From NCBI GenBank assembly GCA_030770535.1, contig JASVEC010000002.1:2108001-2172000 (forward strand): a stretch of DNA of 64,000 nucleotides, written 5' to 3'. Positions 49,863 through 61,071 of this stretch are shown piece after piece. This DNA comes from Batkoa obscura (lineage: Eukaryota; Entomophthoromycota; Entomophthoromycetes; Entomophthorales; Batkoaceae). Below the pieces are notes generated by a model. The model was not told the DNA's origin. It searched no databases and was given only the letters and a program-made list of their open reading frames with translations. A program made the translations under genes and the position numbers. The stretch's first letter is position 1; every line of letters starts with the position of its first letter.

Positions 49863-52310
49863 ATGAATGATAAAAGGTTTGAGACAAAACTGTTGCTTTT
49901 TAAAGCTCAAAATCTACAAGGGCGTATAACGCTTATGCTTAAAGGATATAAACATAGTAAAGTAGCTTGTAAAACGTTAGAAGGGAAAATATTACAAAGT
50001 CATAAATACGTCGAAGACTTAATTAATTCTTATGAATCCAATATCATTTATTTCGAAAATAAACGTTACTATTTAACTTTTTCGAATTATTTAAGGCTTT
50101 TGGATTCTATCCTTGGATTTCTTACCGAATTTGCTAGTAAGGGTATGTTTATGCGTTTTATTCAAAGGGATACTTACAAAAAGTCCCTTTTATTGCTATC
50201 ACAAGAAATTGAAAAATCGTTATCTGCACTGAAACATAGCCTTTCTGCTAATTTTTCAGCTGGTCCAGAATCTGATAAAGCCCTTATTAGTACTGAAAAT
50301 GCACTAAATCTATCTACCAACAATATTGATGATATGAAAGGAAATGTTAATGGCACCGATGCTGATAGAACTCAGCTTTTAAGTCAAATTCAAGAGGTAA
50401 ATTCTTCTACAAATATGAATCTAGAGGGCCTAGAGTTACCTGACCGACAAATCAAGGTTATACCGGGAGAATCACCAAGGCAAGGAAGGAATTTTGCAGT
50501 ACACAAGCGTATATATAAATCAGTAGAGGTAGCAGAAAAAGTCTACCGTGGCTCATTAAATGATAAGAAAGTACTCACACAAATTTATAAGCAAGTTGCT
50601 ATTCTAAAGAAACTTGAAGTTTGTCCATTTATTATCAAATTTTACGGTACTCATAAAAAGTCCACTTCCTTTGGTTTGATTACAGAATATGCAAGCCTAG
50701 GGAACCTTAAAGAAGTTTTGGCCTCCGGACAAACTTTAGAAACTCCAGTCATGATTAATATGACCACAAATATTGTTGAAGGGGTGGCTTTTTTGCATAA
50801 TCTTGGTATTCTTCATAAAAATATTAAGACCAGTAGTATCATGGTTACTTCAGAATACAAAGCAAAAATATCAGGGTTTGAATTCAGTCGTGAAACAGAT
50901 GTAGATATATATACAGTACCTGTAGTTGATTTGGGTTCTGACAGGCATCGTTGGATCCCTCCAGAGAAAATTAGGTCTTATGCTGCTTCTACACAAGGAG
51001 GTGATGTGTATAGTGTGGGGATGGTATTATGGTCCTTATGGACTGGGCGTTATCCTTATCAATCTTTTAAAGATAGACAAGCTGTTGAAGAATATGTTCT
51101 TAATGGAGGAAGAGAGGATATGACAATTGTAAATCCATTAATTTTGCCCATTATTAAATTATGTTTTCATGAAGATACAAATAAAAGACCGACTTCTGCA
51201 CAACTTATCAACGATATTGATCAAACTGTATCAAAAGAATTTGATAGAGAATCCACAATGGAAAAAACTCCTCCAGGTTCTTTAATGAGCACACAAACCT
51301 CATATTTAGAAAATAAAAACAACCACACAAATGATGAGGTTACTAAAATTACTAACCAAATACAGCATCTAAAAATTGGAACTTCTGCCAATGTCCACCA
51401 TGTTCCTTCATCTAATGGTTCTGTTGATACTAGAAATTCAAACTATCAGGTTGATAGTGGATATTTTACACAACCACATTCTAGTAATATAAATAGTGAA
51501 TATAGAGCTACTAGTTCTTATAGTTATCCATTTCATAATAATTCAAATGATCAAACGAATATCAACAATCAACCTAGAGCAACTACTCCTTTACAATCAC
51601 CCCCTGGAAGCGCCACTGAATATAGGAGCGTACATAGTCAATATAACCAGTCGCCCATGATAAATAACAACTCAAATGGTACCTTTGATTACCCTATCAG
51701 CCCGCCAGCAGATACATCTCCAAATACCTCTTTTCGAGCAAGAGGCTTGCGATCCTTGGAAAATTCACAATTTGGAGAACATGAGACGGATCGTACGGAC
51801 ATATTAGAAGGAGAAAATATAGCATCCCTTCTTCAGGATCCATTAGAACTAATGGAACAAGCAGTGATTGATCATAATGAAAGAAGAAATCAAGAGGCGT
51901 TTGATAAGTTTACGGAATTACAAAGATATGGCTATACCCGTGCGGATTACTTTTTAGGTTACTATTACTTTTGGGGTCAAGAAAAAGTAGTTGAAAAGAA
52001 TATACCCTTAGCTACCTTTCACCTTGAGAGGGCTGCTGCTGCAGATGACTCTGATGCTTTGGATTTACTCGGTTTAGTTTATAGAGATAGTGATAATCCT
52101 AATTTAGATCTGGTAAAAGCATTCAGCTATTTTAAAAGGTCGGCTGAGCTTGGGAATCGTAAGGGATATTACCATCTGTTTGCAGCGTATGCGGCTGGTA
52201 GAGGTACATCACGCAATCCTCTTTTAGCAAGGGAAATGCTTATCAAGTCTGCCTCCCTTGGATATCCGTCTGCTATTCAACAAGCCCAAAAGCTTGGTAT
52301 TCACTTCTAG
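49863..52310 (+). CDS. MLKL-like pseudokinase with N-terminal helical bundle and C-terminal Sel1 repeats
   Basis: 815 aa in one uninterrupted exon. Residues about 10-130 are helical, with the pattern of the MLKL/HeLo-like four-helix bundle: CKTLEGKILQSHKYVEDLIN, LLDSILGFLTEFASKGMFMR and FIQRDTYKKSLLLLSQEIEK follow human MLKL helices 2-4. A polar linker (131-205) stands where MLKL has its brace. The kinase-like domain is about 206-440. The beta-3 lysine is present (VAEK, Lys226), but the helix-C Glu position reads Gln244. HRD is HKN (318-320), DFG is GFE (338-340) and APE is PPE (366-368); Asp381 of helix F remains. It is therefore predicted to be catalytically dead. A Ser/Asn-rich linker (about 440-650) and Sel1-type repeats (about 655-815) follow. 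MLKL and HeLo proteins carry out membrane-permeabilising cell death; that role here is inference only. Alternative: a scaffold pseudokinase of the fungal Sel1-kinase family. Confidence 0.75.
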   Translation: MNDKRFETKLLLFKAQNLQGRITLMLKGYKHSKVACKTLEGKILQSHKYVEDLINSYESNIIYFENKRYYLTFSNYLRLLDSILGFLTEFASKGMFMRFIQRDTYKKSLLLLSQEIEKSLSALKHSLSANFSAGPESDKALISTENALNLSTNNIDDMKGNVNGTDADRTQLLSQIQEVNSSTNMNLEGLELPDRQIKVIPGESPRQGRNFAVHKRIYKSVEVAEKVYRGSLNDKKVLTQIYKQVAILKKLEVCPFIIKFYGTHKKSTSFGLITEYASLGNLKEVLASGQTLETPVMINMTTNIVEGVAFLHNLGILHKNIKTSSIMVTSEYKAKISGFEFSRETDVDIYTVPVVDLGSDRHRWIPPEKIRSYAASTQGGDVYSVGMVLWSLWTGRYPYQSFKDRQAVEEYVLNGGREDMTIVNPLILPIIKLCFHEDTNKRPTSAQLINDIDQTVSKEFDRESTMEKTPPGSLMSTQTSYLENKNNHTNDEVTKITNQIQHLKIGTSANVHHVPSSNGSVDTRNSNYQVDSGYFTQPHSSNINSEYRATSSYSYPFHNNSNDQTNINNQPRATTPLQSPPGSATEYRSVHSQYNQSPMINNNSNGTFDYPISPPADTSPNTSFRARGLRSLENSQFGEHETDRTDILEGENIASLLQDPLELMEQAVIDHNERRNQEAFDKFTELQRYGYTRADYFLGYYYFWGQEKVVEKNIPLATFHLERAAAADDSDALDLLGLVYRDSDNPNLDLVKAFSYFKRSAELGNRKGYYHLFAAYAAGRGTSRNPLLAREMLIKSASLGYPSAIQQAQKLGIHF

Positions 52311-52870
52311 GATCTGCCATGTTTTATGTTAGGTTTTATGTTAGAAACTTGTTTAATCCAACTTTAAAAAAGCTAAAAGTTTATTTGTCTTTTTGGCTGT
52401 CACTAATAAAATATATTTTTTTTATACTTGTATCAATTGGTGTTTCTTTTTGATATTTTTATTCTTCGCTTTTTTATAGTTCTATTCTATTCTATTTAAA
52501 TATAATCATTTAAATTAGAATGACTAACGAATCCATTTATATTACCTTAAAATTCCAAGTTTGGTATTTTAGTTGATTTTACAAAATTTAAATCAATAAA
52601 GTTAAGAGATATGGTATAAGAAATATTTGTTTAAAGCATAATCATTTTAATCATAATAATAGATTATTACACATTCATATATTTTATTTTAATTTTATAG
52701 ATTAACACAATCACTGCCAAAAAAAAAATAAAAAACAAGTCGAAAAATTCCGAAATTCATACCCAAAATAGTTGTCTAAATAAAGCAAGAATATTTTACA
52801 GCTAAAGAATAAAATCTCACCTTTGACATGTATAAAATCCCCCTTCCTTAACTTTTAAAACGGAAAGAAA
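52311..52870. other. Intergenic spacer
   Basis: AT-rich; 3' flank of the MLKL-like gene and presumed promoter of the MOT1-like gene. Nothing else seen. Confidence 0.6.
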
Positions 52871-54198
52871 ATGAATCTAACCTCACTAAAACTCTATTTC
52901 CTTCATCTAAAGAGCCATATCAGCTGGTTAGAGCTAAGCGGTAGTTTAGGGGATTTAGGTACCCTGATCCCGATTCTTATCACACTTTCAAAAAGCAACC
53001 AGATCTCTTTATCCTCCTCCCTATTCTTCGGAGGCCTATGGAATATCCTGACCGGATTGATATTTAAGATTCCTATGTGTGTTCAGCCCATGAAAGGTAA
53101 TCTTACTTTTAACTTTTATATCTTTACTTACAATTTCTAGCCATTGCTGCTTCTGCATTGACTAATAAACTAACATTACCTGAAGTGATGTCAGCTGGGC
53201 TATTCGTATCGAGTGTGGTAGCTTTTTTAGGCCTGAGTCGAACCTTAGGCTACCTTAACAAATTCATTCCATTACCAGTGATCAGGGGTATTCAGTTAGG
53301 TGCTGGGCTATTATTAAGTATAAAAGCATGTGAAATGACTCAAACTTTATCCTTTGTACCACCACTATCATGGGCCAATAACTATTATTATTTCATCGTT
53401 TGTTTCTTTTTGGTTTTTCTGTTTTACTTTAACTTAAGAATCCCCTCCGCCTTTATCTTATTCACCCTAGGTCTATTTTTAACAATATTATACATGGCTT
53501 TAAACCATATTCAAGGTCCTTATTTTTCTTTATTCAATCCTGCTGTTACTGTACCATCTAGCACCGAATTCAAAAATGGTATTATTAAAGCAGGTTTAGG
53601 TCAACTGCCTTTAACCTTGTTGAACTCAGTAATTGCTTTAGCCGCTTTAGCTGATGACTTGTTCCCCAATAAAGCACCTCACTCGATCAATCACATTGCC
53701 ATCAGTGTGGGCGCCATGAACTTAATCGGCTGCTTTTTTGGGTCAGTGCCTTATTGTCATGGCTCTGGTGGTTTAGCTGGACAATATCGATTCGGCGCCC
53801 GCTCTGAAGTTAGCATCATTGTTCTGGGGGTTATTAAGCTATTATTAGGATTAATATTAGGAGATAGTCTATTATCAAGTATCTCCAATTATCCCACCTC
53901 GATCCTAGCAGTATTGCTATTTGTATGTGGGTTAGAATTAAGTGCAGCAGCCAAGAATTTTAGTAGACATGAGGAGAAGGAAAGAAAAGATAGAGATTTT
54001 ACTGTGCTTTTGGTTACGTCCGCATTGCAGTTAGGATTTAAATCGGATGCTATTGGATTTTTGGGAGGCATGGTAGTGGCATATACTTTTATTATGCTGG
54101 ATGTAGTTAGTAATAGGAACAATAATAGTAGTGAGTGGATCCCTAGTCCAGCCAGTGTTGAAGAAGAGTTGAACAGTGAATCATTTAGTATTAAATAA
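52871..54198 (+). CDS. MOT1: Molybdate transporter, MOT1/SULTR5 family
   Basis: Two exons (52871-53096, 53141-54198) give 427 aa. The protein has about ten membrane helices and lacks the STAS domain of ordinary sulfate permeases. MOT1 signatures: LELSGSLGDLGTLIPILITL at TM1, MCVQPMKAIAASAL across the splice (CVQPMKAIA), and SVPYCHGSGGLAGQYRFGAR, the near-invariant CHG-GGLA-QYRFGAR block. Plant and algal MOT1 take up or store molybdate at high affinity. By analogy this would supply molybdenum cofactor enzymes such as nitrate reductase. G+C is a little above the neighbouring spacers. Confidence 0.92.
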
Positions 54199-54533
54199 AA
54201 TGAATATTGATTTTAATTAATTTAATTAAGTGTTAAATTAAATCATAACAATGCAGTTTATTTTATTTTCGAATATTACAGTCAATACACAAATTAGCTT
54301 GTATGAATTACATAATAAATTAAATTTAGTTTAAAAAAAGGGAATTAAAAGTTTGACCAATTAATTTTAGTTAAAGTCTAACTTAAAATAGTAAATTTTA
54401 TGATTTCAAGATGATGGCCAACCTCGGTAGATTTGATTTGCTTTTATTAAGATTCCGTCATTTTTACCTAACTACAAGAAAACTCTATAAAAGTGGTGAA
54501 AATTCATAAAAATTTATTAAATCAAGTTTGAAA

Positions 54534-55412
54534 ATGGATCACTCTAATGGCTTGGAAAGATGTAATTGTGGAAGATGGTGGAGACTAGTAAAATCATACT
54601 GGAAGGATTATATAATCCTAGTTATCTTCGGTGCTTTATCCATAGGCATGTATGTTGCTCCACCCGCTGGAACAAGGCTATTTACAGTAACTGATCCAAA
54701 CACTAATTCCCCTTTGCCATTGAATGAGAATACTGCCTACCCTATTAAGACTGAAATTGTTCCCCTTTGGTTAAGTGCTTTGCTTTCCTTTATTTTCTCT
54801 CTTGTCGCTTTCGCTGGTATCTTTATCAAAAAACGTTGTGCTGCTGATTTTATGGCTGGCTTGATGGGCTTATTCTTTTCATTAGCTGGTTCCTCTTTTT
54901 TCCAAGTAGTACTTAAATGGCTTATTGGTGGTGTACGTCCATTCTTTCTAGAGATGTGTAAACCAGACATGTCCAAAGTTCAAGGTCAAGGATTCAATCA
55001 TATTTATTTCGATCGTTCAATTTGCACTGGGGATTATAGAGATATCTCAGATGCTTTACAAAGTTTTCCAAGTGGTCATTCTAATGCAGCATGGGCTGGC
55101 TTACTATTTTTGTTCTTTTACTTGAATGGTAAATTAAAACTGTACTCTGATCGACAAGTTCCTTATTGGAAGTTGCTATTAGTTACTTCACCTATCCTTA
55201 TTGCATCAGTGATTTCTCTTACTCGTTTACTAGACTTTACCCATAATTGGTATGATATTTTAGCAGGGTCAATCATTGGTGCTATCTATTCAATAATCGC
55301 TTATCGTATGTTTTATAGGTCAATTTGGGATTATAGAACAAATCATATTCCTTTGGCTAAACTTAAGGAAGACTTACACTATAGCAAAGAAGCAGACAGT
55401 GGCCTAGCTTAA
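54534..55412 (+). CDS. PAP2-family lipid phosphate phosphatase (Dpp1/Lpp1-like)
   Basis: Integral membrane phosphatase acting on diacylglycerol pyrophosphate, phosphatidate or related lipids. It starts at the ATG at 54534 (MDHSNGLERCNCGRWW); the frame two codons upstream opens only with TTG. Six membrane helices are expected, in 292 aa. The three PAP2 motifs are intact: KWLIGGVRP (C1), PSGHSN (C2, with the acid-base His) and TRLLDFTHNWYDILAG (C3, with the nucleophile His). An extended luminal loop (YVAPPAGTRLFTVTD) lies between TM1 and TM2. Intronless, 335 bp after the MOT1-like gene on the same strand. Confidence 0.9.
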   Translation: MDHSNGLERCNCGRWWRLVKSYWKDYIILVIFGALSIGMYVAPPAGTRLFTVTDPNTNSPLPLNENTAYPIKTEIVPLWLSALLSFIFSLVAFAGIFIKKRCAADFMAGLMGLFFSLAGSSFFQVVLKWLIGGVRPFFLEMCKPDMSKVQGQGFNHIYFDRSICTGDYRDISDALQSFPSGHSNAAWAGLLFLFFYLNGKLKLYSDRQVPYWKLLLVTSPILIASVISLTRLLDFTHNWYDILAGSIIGAIYSIIAYRMFYRSIWDYRTNHIPLAKLKEDLHYSKEADSGLA

Positions 55413-55663
55413 CACTTATTTTGTAGTATAATAAATTTATAAATAATTTAATAAAATAAAATATAAATTAATAATAGTTAAAACTAGTTTATTTGCATTA
55501 AAACTTAATGCACCGCTAATTACTTTCAAAAACATATTCTACAGTTTGAATAAATCAAAGAGTACTTGATTAAAGATTTAATTTGTTTTTTTGGTAAAGC
55601 AATTCAAAAATATATCTAATAAATAAAATCTAAATTAATTTTATAAATAGCAAGCAATACAAT

Positions 55664-57745
55664 TTAAGTTTCATCTCCATGATTACTCTCTAGGAGAAGT
55701 TTAATTTTACTAACCGCCTCTTTAGGCAAATGATCAAAGATATCAATGCTTTTGTCTGTCGCCATAGAGACAATCAATCTACATAGAAACTTAGGTAAAC
55801 GGTTAGCTACCGCTGCCTGTCCAAGCAATAAAAATCCAGACTTAAACCAGCCAAATGAAGGTTGTAAATGAATCTCTTTTGTGTTGTATGAAAAACAGAT
55901 TGCCAGTTGGGTAGCAGTTGCATTACTTAAGCAATAAACTCTATACTGGTTACCGTACCTTAAAAACATTTTACCTCCTTTTTCTACTTGGGAGATAATA
56001 GACGAAGAGGTACTTTCTGATAGTTTATTAATTAGATCTAAGCAGGGTTGTGTTGAATTCGACTTAACAAAGGTACGTATCATTTCTATCCAAGAGCCAA
56101 GGAACAACACTCTTAAATTTATGACATAATTTTTCAGCAATGGAAGCTCACTACCGTACTTTTCATAAATATTATAAAAGTCCCTGGTCATCCGTTTATC
56201 CCAACGCTTATACTGAACATCAACCATATCCTTGATATAATTAATCATATTGATGTCGATCTCCTCAATACGATAAATAAGCCCACGTTGTAATGTATAT
56301 ATAAATGAAAGTTTATGAAACAATATAGCCATATGTTTAGTAAACATTAGCAGCAATTGACTCTGAAACAATAGGCTTGGATTGCACCTATCACACATAA
56401 TATCTCCTCTGGTATCTTTTGGGAAAGGTGAAGAACAATGGGCGAATTCTATACACCAAGGTCGATATAACCCGAAAGCAAATAGTTTGTTAAGGATGTA
56501 TATCCACCACCAGATTCTCGATCTCTTCTCAATAGTATCAGGCGGTAGGTATTTACTCGGTTTTATGTTGAGCCCTAAAGTATAGCCCATTCTAGTAGCA
56601 ATGCCTAAATAGATCCATCCTCTAGCATAATATTTTAAATCATACTCCAGATAAACCAGGATTAAAATAGCACAGATAATATCCAAACGATTTATATTAT
56701 AGCACTGCTTAACGTAATTCATAGTACGAGTTTCAAAATATTTAATCGTGGTATTTGAGCATCCTTTCAAAAACACAGCCCCACCATAACAGACAGCAGT
56801 GACCAAAATCAAAGAAGGTGGGGTTTTAGGGTCTAATAGGTCTTTCTTTGAAATGACTGGAAAGTAAGGATGTATATGTTCAAAGTAAGAATTCAAATAG
56901 ACTTGATAGTATTGAAATCTATTCACTTCCACTTTTTCATTTAAATCTAAAATATCCTCTTTAGAACTTGTATTTATCCTTTTTTTAATACTATTCAAAT
57001 ATATTGAGGTTTGTACTGTATGTAAAAACCCTTGAGAATTGCTGGCATTTCTTTCAAGTACTAGTTGTTGCTTTATCGTCTTTTGAAGCCCCTTATTTTT
57101 TAAATCCAATTTGAGCAACGAGTTTGTAAAAAAGTGATTAAAATGGGTGCGTGAAATTGACTTCAAGACCCTTAATTCTGTGTCTGCACGTATCGGGGTG
57201 TTCATGTAGTTTGTAAACTCAATCCATTTTGTTATTGGTATTCTAAAAAAATCAAACCCACTAGGCTTCTTGTTTAGTGAATTTAGCTGTGGAGCTAACC
57301 GGTTATGCATTGTAATCATGTCACTATTATCTTTAGATATTGTCATCTTTGTATTACCTAGTTTACCCTCTAAGCTATTCATCGTTCCAAGCTCATACCC
57401 CATTGGCATCAGTTTTGGATGCGCTTTTAACTTAACAGAGGAGGTCATATCCTTTATCCTTAACTTCGAGCCCTTTTTTATTTTCCTAGCTAAACAATAA
57501 ATTAATCAAACTACTAATAAAAATATCAACTTAGTGTTACCCGCCAAAGTCATTGGAATTTCTTCAAGATTATTTTCCACCACTCTCTTGATCCTGCCTC
57601 TCTTTTTAATGATGTAGTCATAGCTACATGTACTGTTCCTCTTTGAGCATCGGTTACATGGGAACTGTCGATCACATTTGACTCTACGAGTACGACACAA
57701 ATCGCATGGTTGATTATAATTTGAAGGTTGAACAGTTGGATCCAT
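55664..57745 (-). CDS. Zn2Cys6 transcription factor
   Basis: Fungal-specific DNA-binding regulator, 676 aa in two exons. The binuclear cluster is Cys14, 17, 24, 30, 33 and 40 (CDLCRTRRVKCDRQFPC then NRC and C), followed by a basic linker (IIKKRGRIKR). The splice is TLA|ARKIKKGSKLRIKD. A middle homology region (about 255-420) contains YFEHIHPYFPVISKKDLL, YARGWIYLGIATRMGYTLGL and RSRIWWWIYILNKLFAFGLY, typical of the fungal_trans domain. Targets are unknown. It is convergent with the lipid phosphatase gene, 250 bp apart, so no shared promoter is implied. Confidence 0.93.
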
Positions 57746-59280
57746 GCTATTTAAATTTGTACTTCAAGTTGATTTTATACTTTTTGGTTGGCTATGAGTT
57801 TGGCAGTTAAGAGATTTTAAGATTGGTAAATCAAGTAAAAAATCAGAAAAGATTATGAAAATAACATGAATTTTAGTAGTTGAGGTAGATACTAAGCTCT
57901 AAAATTAAATAAATTTGATAGTGGTAAATGAGTCAAGAAGTTATTAAATATTTGTTTTTTAATATTTAAATGGAGATACAAGTTATAAACAACTTAAACT
58001 AGACCTTTTATATCTTTGGTAATAATGCTAATTTAAGTAGAACTACTAAATTAAGTTTATTCATATTTTATAAGTGATTTGAAATAGTAGATTTTAATAG
58101 TTTATGGCAGGATATCGCTAAAACTATATAGTATAAATGCATCATTTTAAACAAAAATAATAAATTGCAATAAGGCCAATAAAAGTATATAATATTGAAC
58201 TGTAGTTAAAGTAAATGATATATCCTCATTTCAAAATATACTCACCCCAACAGTAGCATTCTAAATCCTCTATTCTTGATACGTCTCATTCATAGATTAT
58301 TCTTAATTCTAACAAATATACAAAGTTTACAAACAATATTAAGCCACCATTATACCAAAACCTATCTTCTTTTCAACATAAATGATCGTAAAATTAAGCC
58401 CTGTTTTAAGCTTTTGCACTTTAATTTTTAATAGTGATATTTAAACTATAATTGTCCAAGTAATGGTTTCGGGATTTTAATAAGCTTTACTATTTCATTT
58501 TTTTTATTTCAAAATTTATTTTGTTTTAGTGATCATTTTATTTGTAAATCATATTGATCATGGGCTTAAGTTATAATCTATGTTACGTCATCGAAATTAC
58601 CTTTTAGATTTTTGTTATAAAAAAAAGCTTAAAAGGGTATAACCCCTCAAATATTCTATAGCTATTCCAGCTCTTTTTCGATCTAATTAACTATTCATTA
58701 AAGAAAACACTTTGTGTTAAAATTAGCTCAAAAATTATACCGATCACACACTAAAAAATTGGCCAAACAAAGAGTTTTATAAAAGTTATTGCTAAAAAAG
58801 TCGTAAAATAGTTGCAACAGCTGTATTGAATCTTTGATTCAGTTATAGTATCAGGTAGATTTTTATATTCTATGGTTTTTATGAAGATTCAATAACGTGT
58901 AGCCATTCCAGTTATAAATGGCTACAATTTATAGAAATTGCATAAAAATCTGAGCATATAAAAACCTACTTAATATTGATCCATAATAATGATACAGATT
59001 TTTATAGCACTTGATTTGGCTCAGTAAAGCTTTAGTTTGACAATTTAGATAAATAATTCAATTTAATAAATTCCTATACAAAAAACAACACTAATGAAGT
59101 ATCCATTGGCTCATTGAAAAGCAATAAAAGTTGAACAAGCTAATTTTTAAACCCTTGCTTCTTTGTGCTTATGTGATATATATTGCTTAAGTATAATATT
59201 TTTTAAACTATTTAATTTTTGACTATTGATATATATTATCCCATAAATTTTAAACCTTAAAACTTGATATATTTATTTCA

Positions 59281-59390
59281 GTATATGGGAGTGTCTTTTT
59301 TAACTTCATTATTTCTTCCATTTTTTAAGCGCTATCTAAGCGGAAAATTTGCTAACAAAATTCTTAAACACAAAAATACATCTCCATATG
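59281..59390 (+). mobile_element. Miniature inverted-repeat element (copy 11)
   Basis: Full copy from GTATATGGGAGTGT to ACATCTCCATATG. The centre is AGCGCTATCTAAGCGG. Confidence 0.85.
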
Positions 59391-59576
59391 CTATTTAATT
59401 AATGTGTGAAATTAGAGTTTCACTGACAGATCAAATGCTGTATGTGAAAGTAGAACATTATAGCAAAAAAGAGGGAATAAATTAATTTATGAATGCTTAA
59501 TTAGTCTAGGTTTCTGTATGGTGGGTGCGGAGATAAGTACTAAAATAATGATTTAAATCCTCCGAATTTTTTTCAC

Positions 59577-59680
59577 AATATGGGAATGTATTTTGCTTAA
59601 GAATTTTAATAACAATCTTTCTGCTCAAATAGCGCTCAAAAAATGGGAAAAGTAATGAAATCAAAAAATATCATCATATG
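59577..59680 (-). mobile_element. Miniature inverted-repeat element (copy 12)
   Basis: Reverse-orientation full copy from ATATGGGAATGTATTTT to ATATCATCATATG. Confidence 0.85.
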
Positions 59681-60169
59681 TTGCATATAACATCTTTGCC
59701 CAAAATTTCACTCATCGAGTTTTTGTCTTAAACCTTTCCTTTTCCAGATTAAAATTTTGAGATGAAAATATTATATAAGTGATAAAAGAAGGTGCAAATA
59801 TTATGACATTAAAGGTTGTGTTTAATGAATACTAATTTTGAAAATGCTTTAAAGAGATTTTGCACACTTTGCCACATTACTTAAGATTATTTGGAGCCTG
59901 CTCAAGTTTAAACCTAGATTCTTTGACTCATTTTATTTAACTTTGATGAAATTAATAAATGGTTTCAATATAATAAATAGATTATTAAGATTTTGCTTTA
60001 AATTTAAATAGATATCCGCTTAAGCGCCTGATAAAGTAATATGGATATAAAAAGTTATAAATTTAATATTTAAAGTAAAATTATAAATTGTTTTTTTTAA
60101 AAGTCAAATAATAAACATAACACCCAGTTATTTTTTACAATACTATATTAAATCTAGACATTAAATAAG

Positions 60170-60210
60170 CATATGGGGATGTATTTTTTTGTTTAAGAAT
60201 ACATCCCCAT
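60170..60210. mobile_element. Internally deleted miniature repeat, ends only (copy 13)
   Basis: Both termini are present (ATATGGGGATGTATTTTTTT and GAATACATCCCCAT) with only about 6-8 bp between them. The core is lost. Confidence 0.75.
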
Positions 60211-60240
60211 TTTTAGTTTCGATATATAACATTTTCATTA

Positions 60241-60345
60241 AATGAGGATGTTTTTTTTGACTTTATCGCTTTTTCTATCTTTAAGCGCTATTTGAGTGGA
60301 AAAATTGTTAGTAAAATTCTTAAATATAAAAATACATTCCCAAAT
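60241..60345 (+). mobile_element. Miniature inverted-repeat element (copy 14)
   Basis: Full copy from AATGAGGATGTTTTT to ATACATTCCCAAAT. It lies 31 bp after the deleted copy 13. Confidence 0.85.
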
Positions 60346-60964
60346 CATAGTTACAAAAAGAAAAAATTCCCTATTTGATTAAAAATTTCTTGCTATAGCC
60401 GTAATGTAATAAAAATACTGTATATTAAAACCATAATTTGTAAAACTAGCAAAAAAACAGGGATGGTGTTTTTATTTTTTATTTTTTATTTTTCAAAAGA
60501 ATCTAAGTTTAATTTAATTTAATCAATTTCTTTAAATAAAAAAACATACACTTTAATTTTTAATATTTATGCTTGATCTACCTTTTACAATAAATCAAAG
60601 TAAGGAAAAATGGACCTCAAATTAAAACTAACTTGTCTTACTGTACTATTTGTTGATATTTAGCAAGAAGATTGCTTGAATTAAAATTATACCTTTATTC
60701 TATTTATCCCAATTTTAGGTTTCAAAAATATTGTCAGTAGGTTTTAACATTTGTATATAAGTCATTAGAGTTTTTACATTTATCTTTATTTTTACGAAGT
60801 GCTTGAACTAGCTTCTCTATTAAACTAAATATGAAGTTACAAACACAGTATTTAATTTGACAATAATAAAGTTCTAACACGTTCTATTATAATAAAGAAG
60901 TAAGGATAAAAAGTTAATTATACTTTTATACATTATAAAAGCCGCATAATACATAAATGTTCAT

Positions 60965-61071
60965 TATATGGGGATATGTTTTTTTGTTTTAGAATTTTAC
61001 TAATAACTTTCTTACTCAAATAGCGCTTAAAAAAAGAGAAAGTAATGAAACCAAAAAAAACACTTCTATAT
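60965..61071 (-). mobile_element. Miniature inverted-repeat element (copy 15)
   Basis: Reverse-orientation full copy from TATATGGGGATATG to ACACTTCTATAT. Confidence 0.85.

Noticed and set aside
54528-54533. Upstream start for the PAP2 phosphatase
   Set aside because: The codon is TTG; the first ATG, at 54534, fits the family length.
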